The position numbers were made by a program, and so were the translations under genes. A stretch of DNA of 50,411 nt, taken from assembly GCA_022510465.1 (NCBI GenBank), contig JAFLTJ010000004.1, positions 10,641 to 61,051 of the forward strand, in the 5' to 3' direction. Shown piece by piece: positions 32,770-42,112 of the stretch. This DNA comes from Muribaculaceae bacterium. GTDB lineage: Bacteria; Bacteroidota; Bacteroidia; Bacteroidales; Muribaculaceae. Below the pieces are notes generated by a model, which did no database searches, was not told the origin of the DNA, and worked only from the letters and a program-made list of their open reading frames with translations. The stretch's first letter is position 1. The number at the start of each line of letters is the position of its first letter.

Positions 32770-33660
32770 ATGAAAAAAATTCTTATTGCTGGCGCTATCG
32801 CCATTGCATCTATCGCCGCACTTACGGCTTGCAGCGGCTCTGCATCCGAAGACAAAAATTTGGGCGACTCTCTGTCGACCTCTTTCGGAACAATGAACGG
32901 ATATCAAATCAACTCTCAGTTTGAAATGATTCCTACCGAGGAGCGCGCAAAATACGACAAAGACCAGATTATCGCCGGTATAAAGCATATTCTTGCCGTT
33001 GACACTGCCAATCAAGGCTATCTCGCTGGCTTGCAAATCGGTTTGGGTATGTATGGCAACATCCTTTCGATTGAAAGCGACAACGTCAAGGTTGACCGCA
33101 AAAAACTTATCAGCGCGCTCGAAGCCGCTCTTAAGGCCGACTCTGTTTCTCAGGGTGACATGTTGGAGGCTCAGGCTCGCTGGAACACGCTCTATACAAA
33201 GGCTATGGGCATTGCTCAGGAGGAAGCCGATGCGGCTCGTGCCAGCTCTCCCGAGGCTAAGAAGAATGCCGAGGAAGGCAAAAAATTCATCGAGAAGCAG
33301 AAAGCTGCCGACCCCGAGATAAAGACAACCGCCAGCGGGCTTTGCTATAAGATTACTGCTCCGGGTAACGGCGACGCTACTCCCGGCGACAACGACATCG
33401 CCGACGTAATCTACACCGGCCGCCTGGTTGACGGCACTCAGTTTGACTCTTCAAACGGCGAGACCGTTCAATTCCCCGTAAACCGCGTTATCCCCGGCTT
33501 CACCGAAGCTCTCAAAATGATGAAGAAAGGCCAGAAAATGACCATCTATATCCCCGGCGACCTCGCTTACGGCGTTAACGGTACTCCCGACGGAAAAATC
33601 GGTCCTAACGCAACGCTCGTCTTTGACATTGAGCTGGTTGACTTCAATTCCATGGAATAA
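32770..33660 (+). CDS. lipoprotein FKBP-type peptidyl-prolyl isomerase
   Basis: 296 residues. A lipoprotein signal (lipobox LTACS, Cys about 19) is followed by a Mip-like helical dimerisation arm (about 35-175, with long Ala/Glu/Lys helices such as EEADAARASSPEAKK) and an FKBP domain (about 185-294). The pocket is essentially intact (VIYTG, TQFDSS, VQFPV, RVIPGFTEAL with Phe replacing Trp, LAYGV, LVFDIEL). It is anchored at the outer or inner membrane facing the periplasm or surface. T-ending codons suggest strong expression. With its two neighbours it covers cytoplasm, periplasm and membrane. Confidence 0.9.
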   Translation: MKKILIAGAIAIASIAALTACSGSASEDKNLGDSLSTSFGTMNGYQINSQFEMIPTEERAKYDKDQIIAGIKHILAVDTANQGYLAGLQIGLGMYGNILSIESDNVKVDRKKLISALEAALKADSVSQGDMLEAQARWNTLYTKAMGIAQEEADAARASSPEAKKNAEEGKKFIEKQKAADPEIKTTASGLCYKITAPGNGDATPGDNDIADVIYTGRLVDGTQFDSSNGETVQFPVNRVIPGFTEALKMMKKGQKMTIYIPGDLAYGVNGTPDGKIGPNATLVFDIELVDFNSME

Positions 33661-33684
33661 TTCCAATACTTTTATAACCTCACT

Positions 33685-33724
33685 ACGAAGCGACTCTGCA
33701 CCGCAGGGCCGCTTCGTTTCTTTT
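33685..33724 (+). terminator. terminator of the FKBP cluster
   Basis: ACGAAGCG (33685-33692) pairs perfectly with CGCTTCGT (33710-33717), with an inner TGC/GCA step, followed by TTTCTTTT. It lies 25 bases after the last FKBP stop. Confidence 0.8.
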
Positions 33725-33855
33725 GCAGTTGCCGTTACATGTTTTACATGTTGTATAACAGACTATAAAAAATCAAAATATCAAAGTTTATTTGTAACTT
33801 GCACAAATTTAGAATCGGTTCTAAATAATTAGTACAAAATTTAACAACTAAAGAT

Positions 33856-34938
33856 ATGATTAACCCCCATCGCTACTGCGTTATAATGTGTGGCGGCATC
33901 GGAAGCCGTTTTTGGCCGTATAGCCGCACTAATCTTCCAAAACAATTCATCGACTTCCTCGGCACGGGTAGAACTCTGTTACAGATGTCCTACGACCGCG
34001 TCACAGCATTCATCCGGCCCGAGAATATAATTGTTGTGACAAACGAGCTATACGCCGCTCTGGTAAAAGAGCAGCTGCCCGAGCTTACCGACGCGCAGAT
34101 TCTCTGCGAGCCGGCTCGGCGCAACACTGCGCCATGCATCGCCTGGGCCGCATATCACATCAAAGCCATCGACCCCGAGGCCTCCATTATAGTAACGCCC
34201 AGCGACCATCTGATTACGAGAGAATCAATATTCGTCGAGTCCATCATTCGCGGTTTTGAATTTGTTGAGACCAACGATGCTCTTCTTACTCTCGGCATTA
34301 CGCCTACACGGCCCGAAACCGGATACGGCTACATTCAGATTGGAGCTCAGGCCGGCGAGGGGATTAATGAAGTAAAAACTTTCACCGAAAAACCCGACAT
34401 CGAGCTGGCTCGCGTTTTCCTGTCGTCAGGCGAATTTTTCTGGAACTCGGGAATTTTCCTTTGGCACTTATCCTCAATAATCAAGGCAATCAGGGAATAT
34501 ATGCCCGATGTAGCCCGCGCCTTTGAAACATCAACCGCAATGGGAACCGCCGACGAGGACCGGTTTATTAAAGAAACATTCCCCGCATTCTCGGCTATAT
34601 CAATCGACTTTGCCGTCATGGAAAAAGCTCCCAACGTATTTGTTGAATGTGTCTCCTTTGGATGGAACGACCTTGGAACATGGAGCGCCCTTTACGACAA
34701 CTCTCCACGCAACCGTGACGCCAATGTTGCCCAAAACTGCAATCTGATTTCGTATAACTCCACGGGAAACATTCTCGCCGTTCGCAACCCCGACAAGCTC
34801 GTTGTCATCGACGGTCTACATGACTACATCATTGCCGATGCCGGCGACGTTCTGCTGATTTGCCCGAAAGCCGAAGAACAGCGCATCAAGCAGATGGTCA
34901 ACGACACCAAGCTTGCCCACGGGGACAAATATCTTTAG
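33856..34938 (+). CDS. manC: mannose-1-phosphate guanylyltransferase
   Basis: Makes GDP-mannose from mannose-1-phosphate and GTP for glycan and fucose synthesis. 360 residues, matching the single-domain bacterial type without the isomerase domain. The nucleotide-binding signature CGGIGSRFWPYSRTNLPKQF lies at about residues 12-31. Later family blocks are EPARRNTAPCIAWAA, VTPSDHLI, TGYGYIQIG, FTEKPD, FWNSGIFLW and FGWNDLGTWSALY. Its upstream region (33725-33855) shows no perfect promoter box. It converges with the AsmA-like gene, one base separating the stops. Confidence 0.95.
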   Translation: MINPHRYCVIMCGGIGSRFWPYSRTNLPKQFIDFLGTGRTLLQMSYDRVTAFIRPENIIVVTNELYAALVKEQLPELTDAQILCEPARRNTAPCIAWAAYHIKAIDPEASIIVTPSDHLITRESIFVESIIRGFEFVETNDALLTLGITPTRPETGYGYIQIGAQAGEGINEVKTFTEKPDIELARVFLSSGEFFWNSGIFLWHLSSIIKAIREYMPDVARAFETSTAMGTADEDRFIKETFPAFSAISIDFAVMEKAPNVFVECVSFGWNDLGTWSALYDNSPRNRDANVAQNCNLISYNSTGNILAVRNPDKLVVIDGLHDYIIADAGDVLLICPKAEEQRIKQMVNDTKLAHGDKYL

Positions 34939-34939
34939 G

Positions 34940-37900
34940 CTAATTGCCCGCAGGCCCAGCAGGAAGTTCACCCTCTATCAAACCCTCCTGTATCAGGATT
35001 AACGAGTCGGCATGGGATATGATATCCTCATCGCCCGGCACCTCGTTGTGGGTGTGGAAGCGGAGTTTGTCAACGCGACCACGCTTCACCCCGGCGCGGA
35101 ACGCATTCTCTATGCTCTTCAACAAGTTGATGCGCGTCGTGTCGGCGATTTCAATCGTTTGGCCGGCCATATTCTCCTTAAATTTAGCTCCGCCAAGACG
35201 CACCTTCATCTTCCCTGTCGAGGCATTCCCGCTAAGGTTTATGCCAAATTTAAACGGTACTGGCGATTTTAATATTGACACATGATAATCATAATTCAGA
35301 GCCAGGTCGTTACTTCCCAAAACACCTAAACGGTAACGGTCAAAATCAAACATAAACGGATACAACTGCAAGCGAGAATCCTGAACTGTCAGCTCCACGC
35401 TCATGTGGTCCACCATGTTATGCTCCTTGTTCTTGAACAGCAGCCATTTGCCTATCGTTCTGAACGTCTCCGCATCCAGGAATACCAGCGAGTCTCCGCT
35501 CAACTTAAGCGCTGCCGAGAGCGACGGCAAATCTATGTTCATTTCCGGGTCAAGATTTGTTGTTGCAACCACATCGGCATTGATAATTCCGCGTATATCA
35601 CGCAGCAACGGCATAAGCGAATCAACTGCCGGCATCATTTCCAGGAAGTTGGCGATATTGAATTTTTTCAGCTGCATCCCGAATGCAAAATGCAGGTCGC
35701 GGCGGGTGGGTGCAGAATATAGTGCCGACAGGCTGACGCGACCAACATCCGACGAGGCCGACAGATTATTCAGATTCAAAGCCCCGTCGTGAACGCGGAC
35801 ATCTCCCTTGAAATTGCGAAACGAGATATCGGCATACGACACTTTTGAGGCATGAACCTCCAGCTCGGCGTCAACATTCGACGGCACTAACAATGCTGCC
35901 ACTTCGTCACTGTTGAGCGCTATCGACGCCTCTACTGCATCGTCGTTTTCGTCATCTGATATTGCAATGGGCTTGGCAGCCGCGACATTCTCCGCAAAAG
36001 CCGACCCTGCAAAAGCCGCCTGTGCCAGTTCGTTGACATCGATTGTTTTACTGTCAAGGTGGAAGTGAACATTGATTGCAGCGCCGCGCGACGACGTCAG
36101 TGCCCTGGTTATGTTGGAAATATAGCCATTGATAGTGAAATCACTTTTCCCGGCCATCAATCGGGTGTTGTTTACGGCAATGGAGTCGGTCGTAAAATTG
36201 ACATTCAGATTCTCCAATCGGCATTTTAACGGGAAATATGGCGTCATCACTCGCGCCTTACCAGCCTTGATTGTTCCCGAAGCCTGCCATTGACGTAATA
36301 GCTGACGCATAGAGCGGTCAACACGCATATCTATCATTTCACGTCGGTCAAGCGAATCTATCTCGCCGTTATGCGTGCTGTCACGACGGGCTGTTCCGCG
36401 TCGGGCTCCCGTCGGCTTTTTGCCACGGCCGGTCTTATCTCCCGGATGCAGCCTTACCGAAATTGACCCGTCGCTGAGCGAAGCCCGGTTAAAGCTGTCG
36501 GCCCACCTAAGTCGTCCTGCGTCAACATCCAACGCCAACAACGGCGAGCGACTGTTTCCTTTGTAGCGCGTCAGCAGAGCCCGTGCATTAACATCCCGCA
36601 GGCGAACTCTCATCGTGTCGGCATCGCTGACAAAGTTCAGCAGCCCCACCTTAAACGTGCCGCCAATGGGGTTTATTTGGCTTGTATCAGCACTCGACGC
36701 ACGATTGGAGGCCCCTACCCCAGCCATCATTCGCGATGCGCCAACTCTCATTTCGGGCGTCGCGACGTTCATCGTATCAATCTTAAGCGACGCCGTCAAC
36801 AGCGAGTCTACCCGATGATTATCCTTTACAAACGAGCTGCTCGTTCCAAGTTCAAAAACAGCGTTATTGAGGTAAGCGGCAAGCGAATTGTCATTCATCT
36901 TTAGCCTGAAACCGTTGAGTGTCGCTTTTCCGGTAGCGCGGACCCGATGAAAATCTTCCGCATCAAGATAACTCAGGCGGGTGTTGACTCGTGCATCTGC
37001 TTCCAACACTCCGGTAACCGTGGCCGGCAATTGCGACAAAAGCACCGAGGGCAGGCGGGATATATCCACACGACCTTTCAAACCGGCATCAATCAGAGGG
37101 TCACTCATCAGATTGCGGGCTGTGCCGTCAATCTCCACCTCAACACCCTGACCCTGCGCGTTAAACTCTTTAACCGTAACAACACTGTTGTTCAAATTAT
37201 GGCCGTCTACACTCGCTTGCACGTTGAGTTTCAAGTGTTTCAGTTCCAATGGATGCATTTTGAAATGCGATGCGTCAAGTTTTACAGCCCCGTCAAATGT
37301 AGGAATCGTATCGCCGGCTCCAAGGGTAAACGGACGACGCAAACGAACGTCGGCGGCAACGGTCATATCGGTTTCCATTCCGGGTATATCGCGCCTCAAT
37401 TCCTCGGGCAGCATCTTCACAATCGACATCAGCTTAACTTTCGGTATATCAAGCGAAAAACTTTCCACCACCGTTGTTTGTGCCGCTCTTACCACCGTTG
37501 AAACGCGGGCCACTAATTCATTGAGCCCCAATGTCAAATCACACGCCTCCAACCGTTCCGGCTCCGACGGGTCAAAAATAACTCTTCCACCCAATCCTAT
37601 GCGCAATCCATGAAGAATAAATCCGGTTACGCTCGCGTTAGACACTCCTTTAACCTCAAGGTCATAGCTTTTCTCCTCCGAGCCTTTAACCGTCGACGTG
37701 GCCAGCAATACACTGATGTCGGTGGAATCGGCATGTGAATAGAATCTTATCGGAGCCTCGCCCTCGATAACAAACGAGCCGAGCGATATTTCGGGCAGCG
37801 GGCCCGACGACGTCGTGTCAACCTCCTCCGAGGTCGGGAATATGTTATAATTGGCATGCTCGCTGTCGGCTATCACAAGATTTACCGCCGGCCTGACTAT

Positions 37901-38344
37901 ATTGACATTTTTCACCTCTATTTCACCTGTCAGCAGGCGCAGAATATTAATATCGCCGTCAAAATGGGCCACTGCCAATAATGAATCTCTTTCGGCAGGA
38001 AGTGCGTTTAATACCCCCTCGGGAAGCTGTCGCAGGGAGTGGCTGATTACATGAAGGTTATCCACATCCACCCTGAACCGAGGGAAGGTTGACCAGAACG
38101 TCAGTTCAACACGGTCCACAGTCAGCTCTCCGTCGATATACTCCGTGGCATATTTCTCCACAAGCGGCGTTAATCGTTCCGGTTTCAGATAGATTACAAC
38201 AATCGTGAGAATCAATAAAACAAGCGCTATAAGCGAAAGCATACCGATTCCGGCGATTTTCAACACCTTGCGCCACCATGGCCGCTGCTGCTGTGGGCCG
38301 TGTTCAGTCTCTTGTCTGTTTTCTATCTGTTTTGAGGAGTCCAT
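34940..38344 (-). CDS. AsmA-family envelope protein
   Basis: 1134 residues. A short cytoplasmic N-terminus with Gln/Arg is followed by one membrane helix (about 30-53) and a very long periplasmic region of repeated beta strands, the pattern of the AsmA/TamB-like bridge proteins that move lipids between the membranes. The N-terminal AsmA domain (about 60-240) opens with TEYIDGELTVDRVELTFWST. The C-terminal part (about 900-1090) has the AsmA_2 feature LSGDSLVFLDAETFRTIGKW. A Lys/Arg-rich segment at about 630-655 may be a flexible loop. It is 23 bases after the DUF5715 gene and ends the queF-queC run. Confidence 0.85.
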   Translation of the reverse strand: MDSSKQIENRQETEHGPQQQRPWWRKVLKIAGIGMLSLIALVLLILTIVVIYLKPERLTPLVEKYATEYIDGELTVDRVELTFWSTFPRFRVDVDNLHVISHSLRQLPEGVLNALPAERDSLLAVAHFDGDINILRLLTGEIEVKNVNIVRPAVNLVIADSEHANYNIFPTSEEVDTTSSGPLPEISLGSFVIEGEAPIRFYSHADSTDISVLLATSTVKGSEEKSYDLEVKGVSNASVTGFILHGLRIGLGGRVIFDPSEPERLEACDLTLGLNELVARVSTVVRAAQTTVVESFSLDIPKVKLMSIVKMLPEELRRDIPGMETDMTVAADVRLRRPFTLGAGDTIPTFDGAVKLDASHFKMHPLELKHLKLNVQASVDGHNLNNSVVTVKEFNAQGQGVEVEIDGTARNLMSDPLIDAGLKGRVDISRLPSVLLSQLPATVTGVLEADARVNTRLSYLDAEDFHRVRATGKATLNGFRLKMNDNSLAAYLNNAVFELGTSSSFVKDNHRVDSLLTASLKIDTMNVATPEMRVGASRMMAGVGASNRASSADTSQINPIGGTFKVGLLNFVSDADTMRVRLRDVNARALLTRYKGNSRSPLLALDVDAGRLRWADSFNRASLSDGSISVRLHPGDKTGRGKKPTGARRGTARRDSTHNGEIDSLDRREMIDMRVDRSMRQLLRQWQASGTIKAGKARVMTPYFPLKCRLENLNVNFTTDSIAVNNTRLMAGKSDFTINGYISNITRALTSSRGAAINVHFHLDSKTIDVNELAQAAFAGSAFAENVAAAKPIAISDDENDDAVEASIALNSDEVAALLVPSNVDAELEVHASKVSYADISFRNFKGDVRVHDGALNLNNLSASSDVGRVSLSALYSAPTRRDLHFAFGMQLKKFNIANFLEMMPAVDSLMPLLRDIRGIINADVVATTNLDPEMNIDLPSLSAALKLSGDSLVFLDAETFRTIGKWLLFKNKEHNMVDHMSVELTVQDSRLQLYPFMFDFDRYRLGVLGSNDLALNYDYHVSILKSPVPFKFGINLSGNASTGKMKVRLGGAKFKENMAGQTIEIADTTRINLLKSIENAFRAGVKRGRVDKLRFHTHNEVPGDEDIISHADSLILIQEGLIEGELPAGPAGN

Positions 38345-38367
38345 AGTATTAACTTTTTAAACGGCCT

Positions 38368-39129
38368 TTAATTTGACGGTCGGGCCGATATGTGGAAACA
38401 AGGTTGTTTTATCTCATATTTTACCAGGCACTTGCCTTCATTGCGCATGTCATACAATATCTCGGCCAACAATGCCTTTAAATCATCGTTACTGCGGTCT
38501 ATACACGTCTGACTGTCACGGATAAACCGAGCGTATGATATATCGACTGTTGTCCCAAGCTGATGAACTGACGAGTCGACCGCATTGGAGTTGCGGCGGC
38601 GCAGGCGCCTGACATCATCGGCCGTGCGCATCACCGAGGTTATCTTAAATCGATAGTCGCCGCCGCCGCGGGCTGCAAGCTCATCCCTGAACCTGCGGCC
38701 TATCTCGTGCACCATCGCAGCCGCCTCCGGAACCAAATATGGTTTTGAGAAATTCAGCTCGTCGACATAAAAATCGGCACACGAAACTATCTTTACAACC
38801 GGGCGTTTCAGATTCCAATAGTCATACGTATCGGTTATCGGGTCAATGCCTATCTTTACTGCATCATCCCAGTGCAAATAATTGGAGTCGTTGAACACAT
38901 CGGCGTATGGAGCGCCCAAGCTGCGCGTATTAAGTTTAACGCCGCGCGCCGGAGCAATGCTGTCGCCAAATCCCCATTGTCCCACCGTGTCTCTAAAAAT
39001 ATCGAGCACATCAACCGGTGGCTGACCCTCATCAAACGCCTGACGGTCAACCTCTTTCCTGCTTGAGCCGCCACACGAGGAAACAATCGGAAGCATCACC
39101 AACAACAATATATTCAACAACTTATACAT
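38368..39129 (-). CDS. DUF5715 lipoprotein, M15 peptidase-like
   Basis: 253 residues with a lipoprotein signal (lipobox VSSC, Cys19). The C-terminal half resembles LAS/M15 zinc peptidases such as VanY and MepA: SVHQLGTTVDIS contains His189 and Asp196 in the S-x-H-x-x-G-x-x-x-D pattern, and CFHIS supplies a later His246. A preceding ITSVMRT segment fits the family arginine. It is therefore probably a periplasmic, membrane-tethered D,D-peptidase or carboxypeptidase acting on peptidoglycan. It lies 16 bases downstream of queC and 23 bases upstream of the AsmA-like gene. Catalytic activity is inferred. Confidence 0.75.
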   Translation of the reverse strand: MYKLLNILLLVMLPIVSSCGGSSRKEVDRQAFDEGQPPVDVLDIFRDTVGQWGFGDSIAPARGVKLNTRSLGAPYADVFNDSNYLHWDDAVKIGIDPITDTYDYWNLKRPVVKIVSCADFYVDELNFSKPYLVPEAAAMVHEIGRRFRDELAARGGGDYRFKITSVMRTADDVRRLRRRNSNAVDSSVHQLGTTVDISYARFIRDSQTCIDRSNDDLKALLAEILYDMRNEGKCLVKYEIKQPCFHISARPSN

Positions 39130-39145
39130 TACGATTCAATCTTCT

Positions 39146-39790
39146 TTACTCATTTTCAATAACAATCCCCGCAAACGCCAACGCCTCGGCTCGTTCTATG
39201 CAGGTCCCGCAGGTTCCGCAATGACGCTCGCCACCGCGATAGCACGAGTAGGTATGGGCATAATCAACGCCAAGCTCACGCCCCCGGCAGGCTATCTGCC
39301 CCTTTGTCAGATGCGTATAAGGCGCTTCCAAAAGTATATTGACATACGTACCCGCCTTTATCGACGCCCCCATTGCCTCTATAAACTCGGGGCGACAATC
39401 GGGATAAATGGCATGGTCCCCGCCATGATTGGCTATCATAACACGTTTCAAGCCGCGACTTTCGGCCAATCCGGCTGCCACCGAGAGCATTATCCCGTTT
39501 CGGAACGGAACGACCGTTGACTTCATATTTTCATCTTCATAGTGGCCCGACGGGATAGCCTCCGCCCCCTTCAACAGGGAGCTTTCAAAATACTGACCTA
39601 TGAAGCCGAGGTCAATCTCAATCAACTCCACCCCGAGCTGCTCGCATTGCCATCGTGCGCACTCCGCCTCGCGTATATTGTGATTAGACCCATAGTTGAA
39701 GTTTACAGCCAATGCTATTTCATCCCTGTAATCATGGAGCATCGTAACCGAATCCATTCCTCCCGATAAGACTATCAACGCATCCTTCAT
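39146..39790 (-). CDS. queC: 7-cyano-7-deazaguanine (preQ0) synthase
   Basis: Converts carboxy-deazaguanine to preQ0 with ATP and ammonia in queuosine synthesis. 214 residues. The PP-loop SGGMDS is at residues 9-14 and the zinc cluster Cys183, Cys191, Cys194 and Cys197 (SCYRGG, CGTCGTC) is intact. The middle segment VPFRNGIMLSVAAGLAE is typical. It lies 12 bases after queF on the same strand; queD and queE are not in this window. Confidence 0.96.
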   Translation of the reverse strand: MKDALIVLSGGMDSVTMLHDYRDEIALAVNFNYGSNHNIREAECARWQCEQLGVELIEIDLGFIGQYFESSLLKGAEAIPSGHYEDENMKSTVVPFRNGIMLSVAAGLAESRGLKRVMIANHGGDHAIYPDCRPEFIEAMGASIKAGTYVNILLEAPYTHLTKGQIACRGRELGVDYAHTYSCYRGGERHCGTCGTCIERAEALAFAGIVIENE

Positions 39791-39802
39791 ATCTGCAACT
39801 CC

Positions 39803-40273
39803 TTAAAAATCATTAATCATCGAAGCCAGCATGCGCGCTTTCACCATATCCTGGTGCTCGCTGTCGCCACGATTGGCAAACGGATAAATCGAAATACCGC
39901 CGCGAGGCGTAAAACGGCCTATAACCTCGATATAACGCGGCTCCATCAAATTCCACAAATCATTCAGAATGATATTGACACAATCCTCATGGAAATCTCC
40001 GTGATTGCGAAAACTAAACAGATACAGTTTCAGCGACTTGCTCTCGACCATCCGCTCGCCGGGGATATAATTGATTATTATCCGTGCAAAGTCGGGCTGA
40101 CCCGTTTTGGGACACAGCGATGTAAACTCCGGACAGGTAAACGTCACGACATAATCCCTGCCGGGATGTTTGTTTACAAACGTCTCCAGTATATCCGGCG
40201 AATATTCAGTAGGATATTTTACCCCTGTATTTCCCAGCAACGTAACCCCTGTCAATTCTGTTTCTTCTCTCAT
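39803..40273 (-). CDS. queF: preQ0 reductase (NADPH-dependent nitrile reductase)
   Basis: Reduces preQ0 to preQ1 for queuosine. 156 residues, the short single-domain (YkvM-like) type. The nucleophilic Cys54 is in [13 protein letters not shown] with Asp61, and the type-I QueF motif [17 protein letters not shown] follows at about 76-92. It begins the queF-queC-DUF5715-AsmA series. Its predicted leader is only about 17 bases, so no preQ1 riboswitch fits upstream. Confidence 0.95.
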   Translation of the reverse strand: MREETELTGVTLLGNTGVKYPTEYSPDILETFVNKHPGRDYVVTFTCPEFTSLCPKTGQPDFARIIINYIPGERMVESKSLKLYLFSFRNHGDFHEDCVNIILNDLWNLMEPRYIEVIGRFTPRGGISIYPFANRGDSEHQDMVKARMLASMINDF

Positions 40274-40293
40274 TCTTATTCCAATTTATCTCA

Positions 40294-40301
40294 CAAAGAT
40301 A
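40294..40301 (-). promoter_or_regulatory. -7 promoter box (TATCTTTG) of queF
   Basis: The minus strand reads TATCTTTG. The predicted start near 40290 leaves about 17 bases before the queF ATG at 40273. Confidence 0.55.
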
Positions 40302-40343
40302 ATAAATTTTTACCCGATTTCCAAATAATACAAGTTTATTCAT

Positions 40344-40351
40344 TACCTTTG
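40344..40351 (+). promoter_or_regulatory. -7 promoter box (TACCTTTG) of the secreted protein gene
   Basis: A perfect TACCTTTG, divergent from the queF promoter. The predicted start near 40355 leaves about 24 bases before ATG 40379. Confidence 0.6.
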
Positions 40352-40378
40352 CGAAGTATAACACTAAATAATACCTAC

Positions 40379-42031
40379 ATGAAAAAACTTTTACTTTCTA
40401 TCTTAGTGGCAGCCGGAACTGTTGGCTTCGCAACGGCCGAGACTGCAACCTACAATGTCAATGATGCCGACAACATCAAAGGAACCGAAGTTGAAGAAAC
40501 ATACAAGTCCGACGGTTCGGTTCAAGCAGCACGTCACTACCAGCCGCTTGAAAGCTTCATGCTCGACGAGTACGCCTTTACTTTTGATGCCGGAACAAAT
40601 GAAACAAATGCGCCGGCCTACTACTACGCAACATCTACCAACACAAACAAGCAAACAACCGTTCGCCTGTACGGTGGGAACTCTTGCACAATCACAGCCC
40701 CCGATGGCGTTAACATGACCAAAATCGAGTTCAAGGGCTCCAATGCAGGCTCCGGCCTCACCCTGGATGCATCGGCAGGCACAATGACTCTTTCAGGCAA
40801 TAATGCTACATGGACCGGCAGTGCCAACTCTTTCACATTCAGCGTCAACGCTACATGGCGCTTCACCGAATTGACTATTACCACCGGTGAAGATGGCGAT
40901 AGCGGCGAAACCGGCACTACTAACGTTCTTTGGAGCGACCTGAAAGAGAATTCAACCGAGTGTGATTTTGAACTTGACCATGGTACTCTTCCCGAAGGTC
41001 TCTCCTATATCTGGAGCTGGAAAGCCTACAATGGGTCTCACTACCTGAATGCAAGCGCTTACGCCAACGGCACTGCTTACGATTCTGAAGCTTACGCTAT
41101 ATCTCCCGTAATTAACCTCACCGAGGCTACAGGCGATATAACCATCGAATTTTACCACGCTGCAAAATTCCAAACTACACTCAAAGACCTTTGCAAACTG
41201 CTTGTTCGTGAAGAAGGTGCTACCGAATGGACTACTCTGACCATTCCCACATGGCCCGTAGCCGATACATGGGATTTTGCCAGCTCAGGCGAGATTGACC
41301 TCGCTGCCTATGCCGGCAAGAAGATTCAGATTGCATTCAAATATGGCTCAACAGCTGCCGATGGTGCCGATACTTGGGAAATCAAAAACGTTGTAATCAA
41401 GGGCGAAGGCAAGGGCGAAACTCCAACCCCCGACCCAACTCCCGAGAACGCATCATTTGAGAAAGCTACTTCAATCACATCCGGCGAGCAGTACATATTC
41501 ACAATTGGCAACCAGTATGGCGCACCCATCGCTGCCTCAGCAACTTATGGCCGCCTCAACCTGACCAACGGAACCATCGAGGGCGATGTATTCAAAGCCC
41601 CGGCCGAAGCTGCCATTACAATCACATCTGTTGAAGGTAAGGGCTATACCCTTGTTGACGCTGAAAACCGTTACATGGGCATGGATTCCGAGCACCTCAC
41701 CACTTTCCAGCTTTACCCCGAGGTTAACGACGGATGCTACTACACGGCTACATTCGACGGCGACAAGGTTACTTTCACTAACACGTTGACCGAGTGTATC
41801 GTATGCCAGTCGGGAACATACACCAACATCGCTCCGGCTGTTGTTGCCGACAATCAGACGCTTCCCGTTCTCTACAAGAAAGCTGAGAACAGTGGCGTTG
41901 CATCAATCATCACCGACTGTGGTGCCGCTCCGGTTTACTACAACCTCCAGGGCGTACAGGTAGCCAATCCCTCAAACGGCATTTACATCCTCCGTCAGGG
42001 TAACAAAGTAAGCAAAGTTCTCGTGAAATAA
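40379..42031 (+). CDS. secreted beta-sandwich protein with a T9SS-like C-terminal tail
   Basis: 550 residues with a signal peptide (about 1-20, ending GFATAE). Residues 20-170 are a beta-rich domain with Ser/Thr/Asn bias. Residues 180-350 look like a choice-of-anchor J domain (LWSDLKENS, YAISPVINLTEATGDITIEFY, IQIAFKYGS, WEIKNVVIKG). A Pro/Thr linker precedes a third beta domain (365-500). The end, YYNLQGVQVANPSNGIYILR then QGNKVSKVLVK, is the short tail common on secreted proteins of Prevotella and Muribaculaceae and similar to type IX sorting domains. The frame runs open back to 39854, but promoter and signal peptide fix the start. Ligand unknown. Confidence 0.8.
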   Translation: MKKLLLSILVAAGTVGFATAETATYNVNDADNIKGTEVEETYKSDGSVQAARHYQPLESFMLDEYAFTFDAGTNETNAPAYYYATSTNTNKQTTVRLYGGNSCTITAPDGVNMTKIEFKGSNAGSGLTLDASAGTMTLSGNNATWTGSANSFTFSVNATWRFTELTITTGEDGDSGETGTTNVLWSDLKENSTECDFELDHGTLPEGLSYIWSWKAYNGSHYLNASAYANGTAYDSEAYAISPVINLTEATGDITIEFYHAAKFQTTLKDLCKLLVREEGATEWTTLTIPTWPVADTWDFASSGEIDLAAYAGKKIQIAFKYGSTAADGADTWEIKNVVIKGEGKGETPTPDPTPENASFEKATSITSGEQYIFTIGNQYGAPIAASATYGRLNLTNGTIEGDVFKAPAEAAITITSVEGKGYTLVDAENRYMGMDSEHLTTFQLYPEVNDGCYYTATFDGDKVTFTNTLTECIVCQSGTYTNIAPAVVADNQTLPVLYKKAENSGVASIITDCGAAPVYYNLQGVQVANPSNGIYILRQGNKVSKVLVK

Positions 42032-42050
42032 CAATCACTCAATCTGATAC

Positions 42051-42092
42051 AAAAAAGGCCTCGAACCAAATTTGCGGTTCGAGGTCTTTTTT
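42051..42092 (+). terminator. bidirectional intrinsic terminator
   Basis: An 11-bp stem (GGCCTCGAACC with GGTTCGAGGTC, one mismatch) is flanked by A-run and T-run, so it can end the secreted-protein transcript on the plus strand and the pectate lyase transcript on the minus strand. Confidence 0.85.
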
Positions 42093-42112
42093 CGTTCGCC
42101 TGTAATACGGAC

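Noticed and set aside
36947-37501. 184-codon plus-strand open frame
   Set aside because: Antisense to the AsmA-like gene, with His/Gln/Arg-rich composition typical of complement frames.
40274-40300. preQ1 riboswitch ahead of queF
   Set aside because: The leader between the -7 box and the ATG is only about 17 bases, too short for the known aptamers, and no matching hairpin is visible.
39854-40378. N-terminal extension of the secreted protein by 175 codons
   Set aside because: It runs antisense through queF and lacks a promoter. The perfect -7 box at 40344 and a signal peptide at 40379 set the start.
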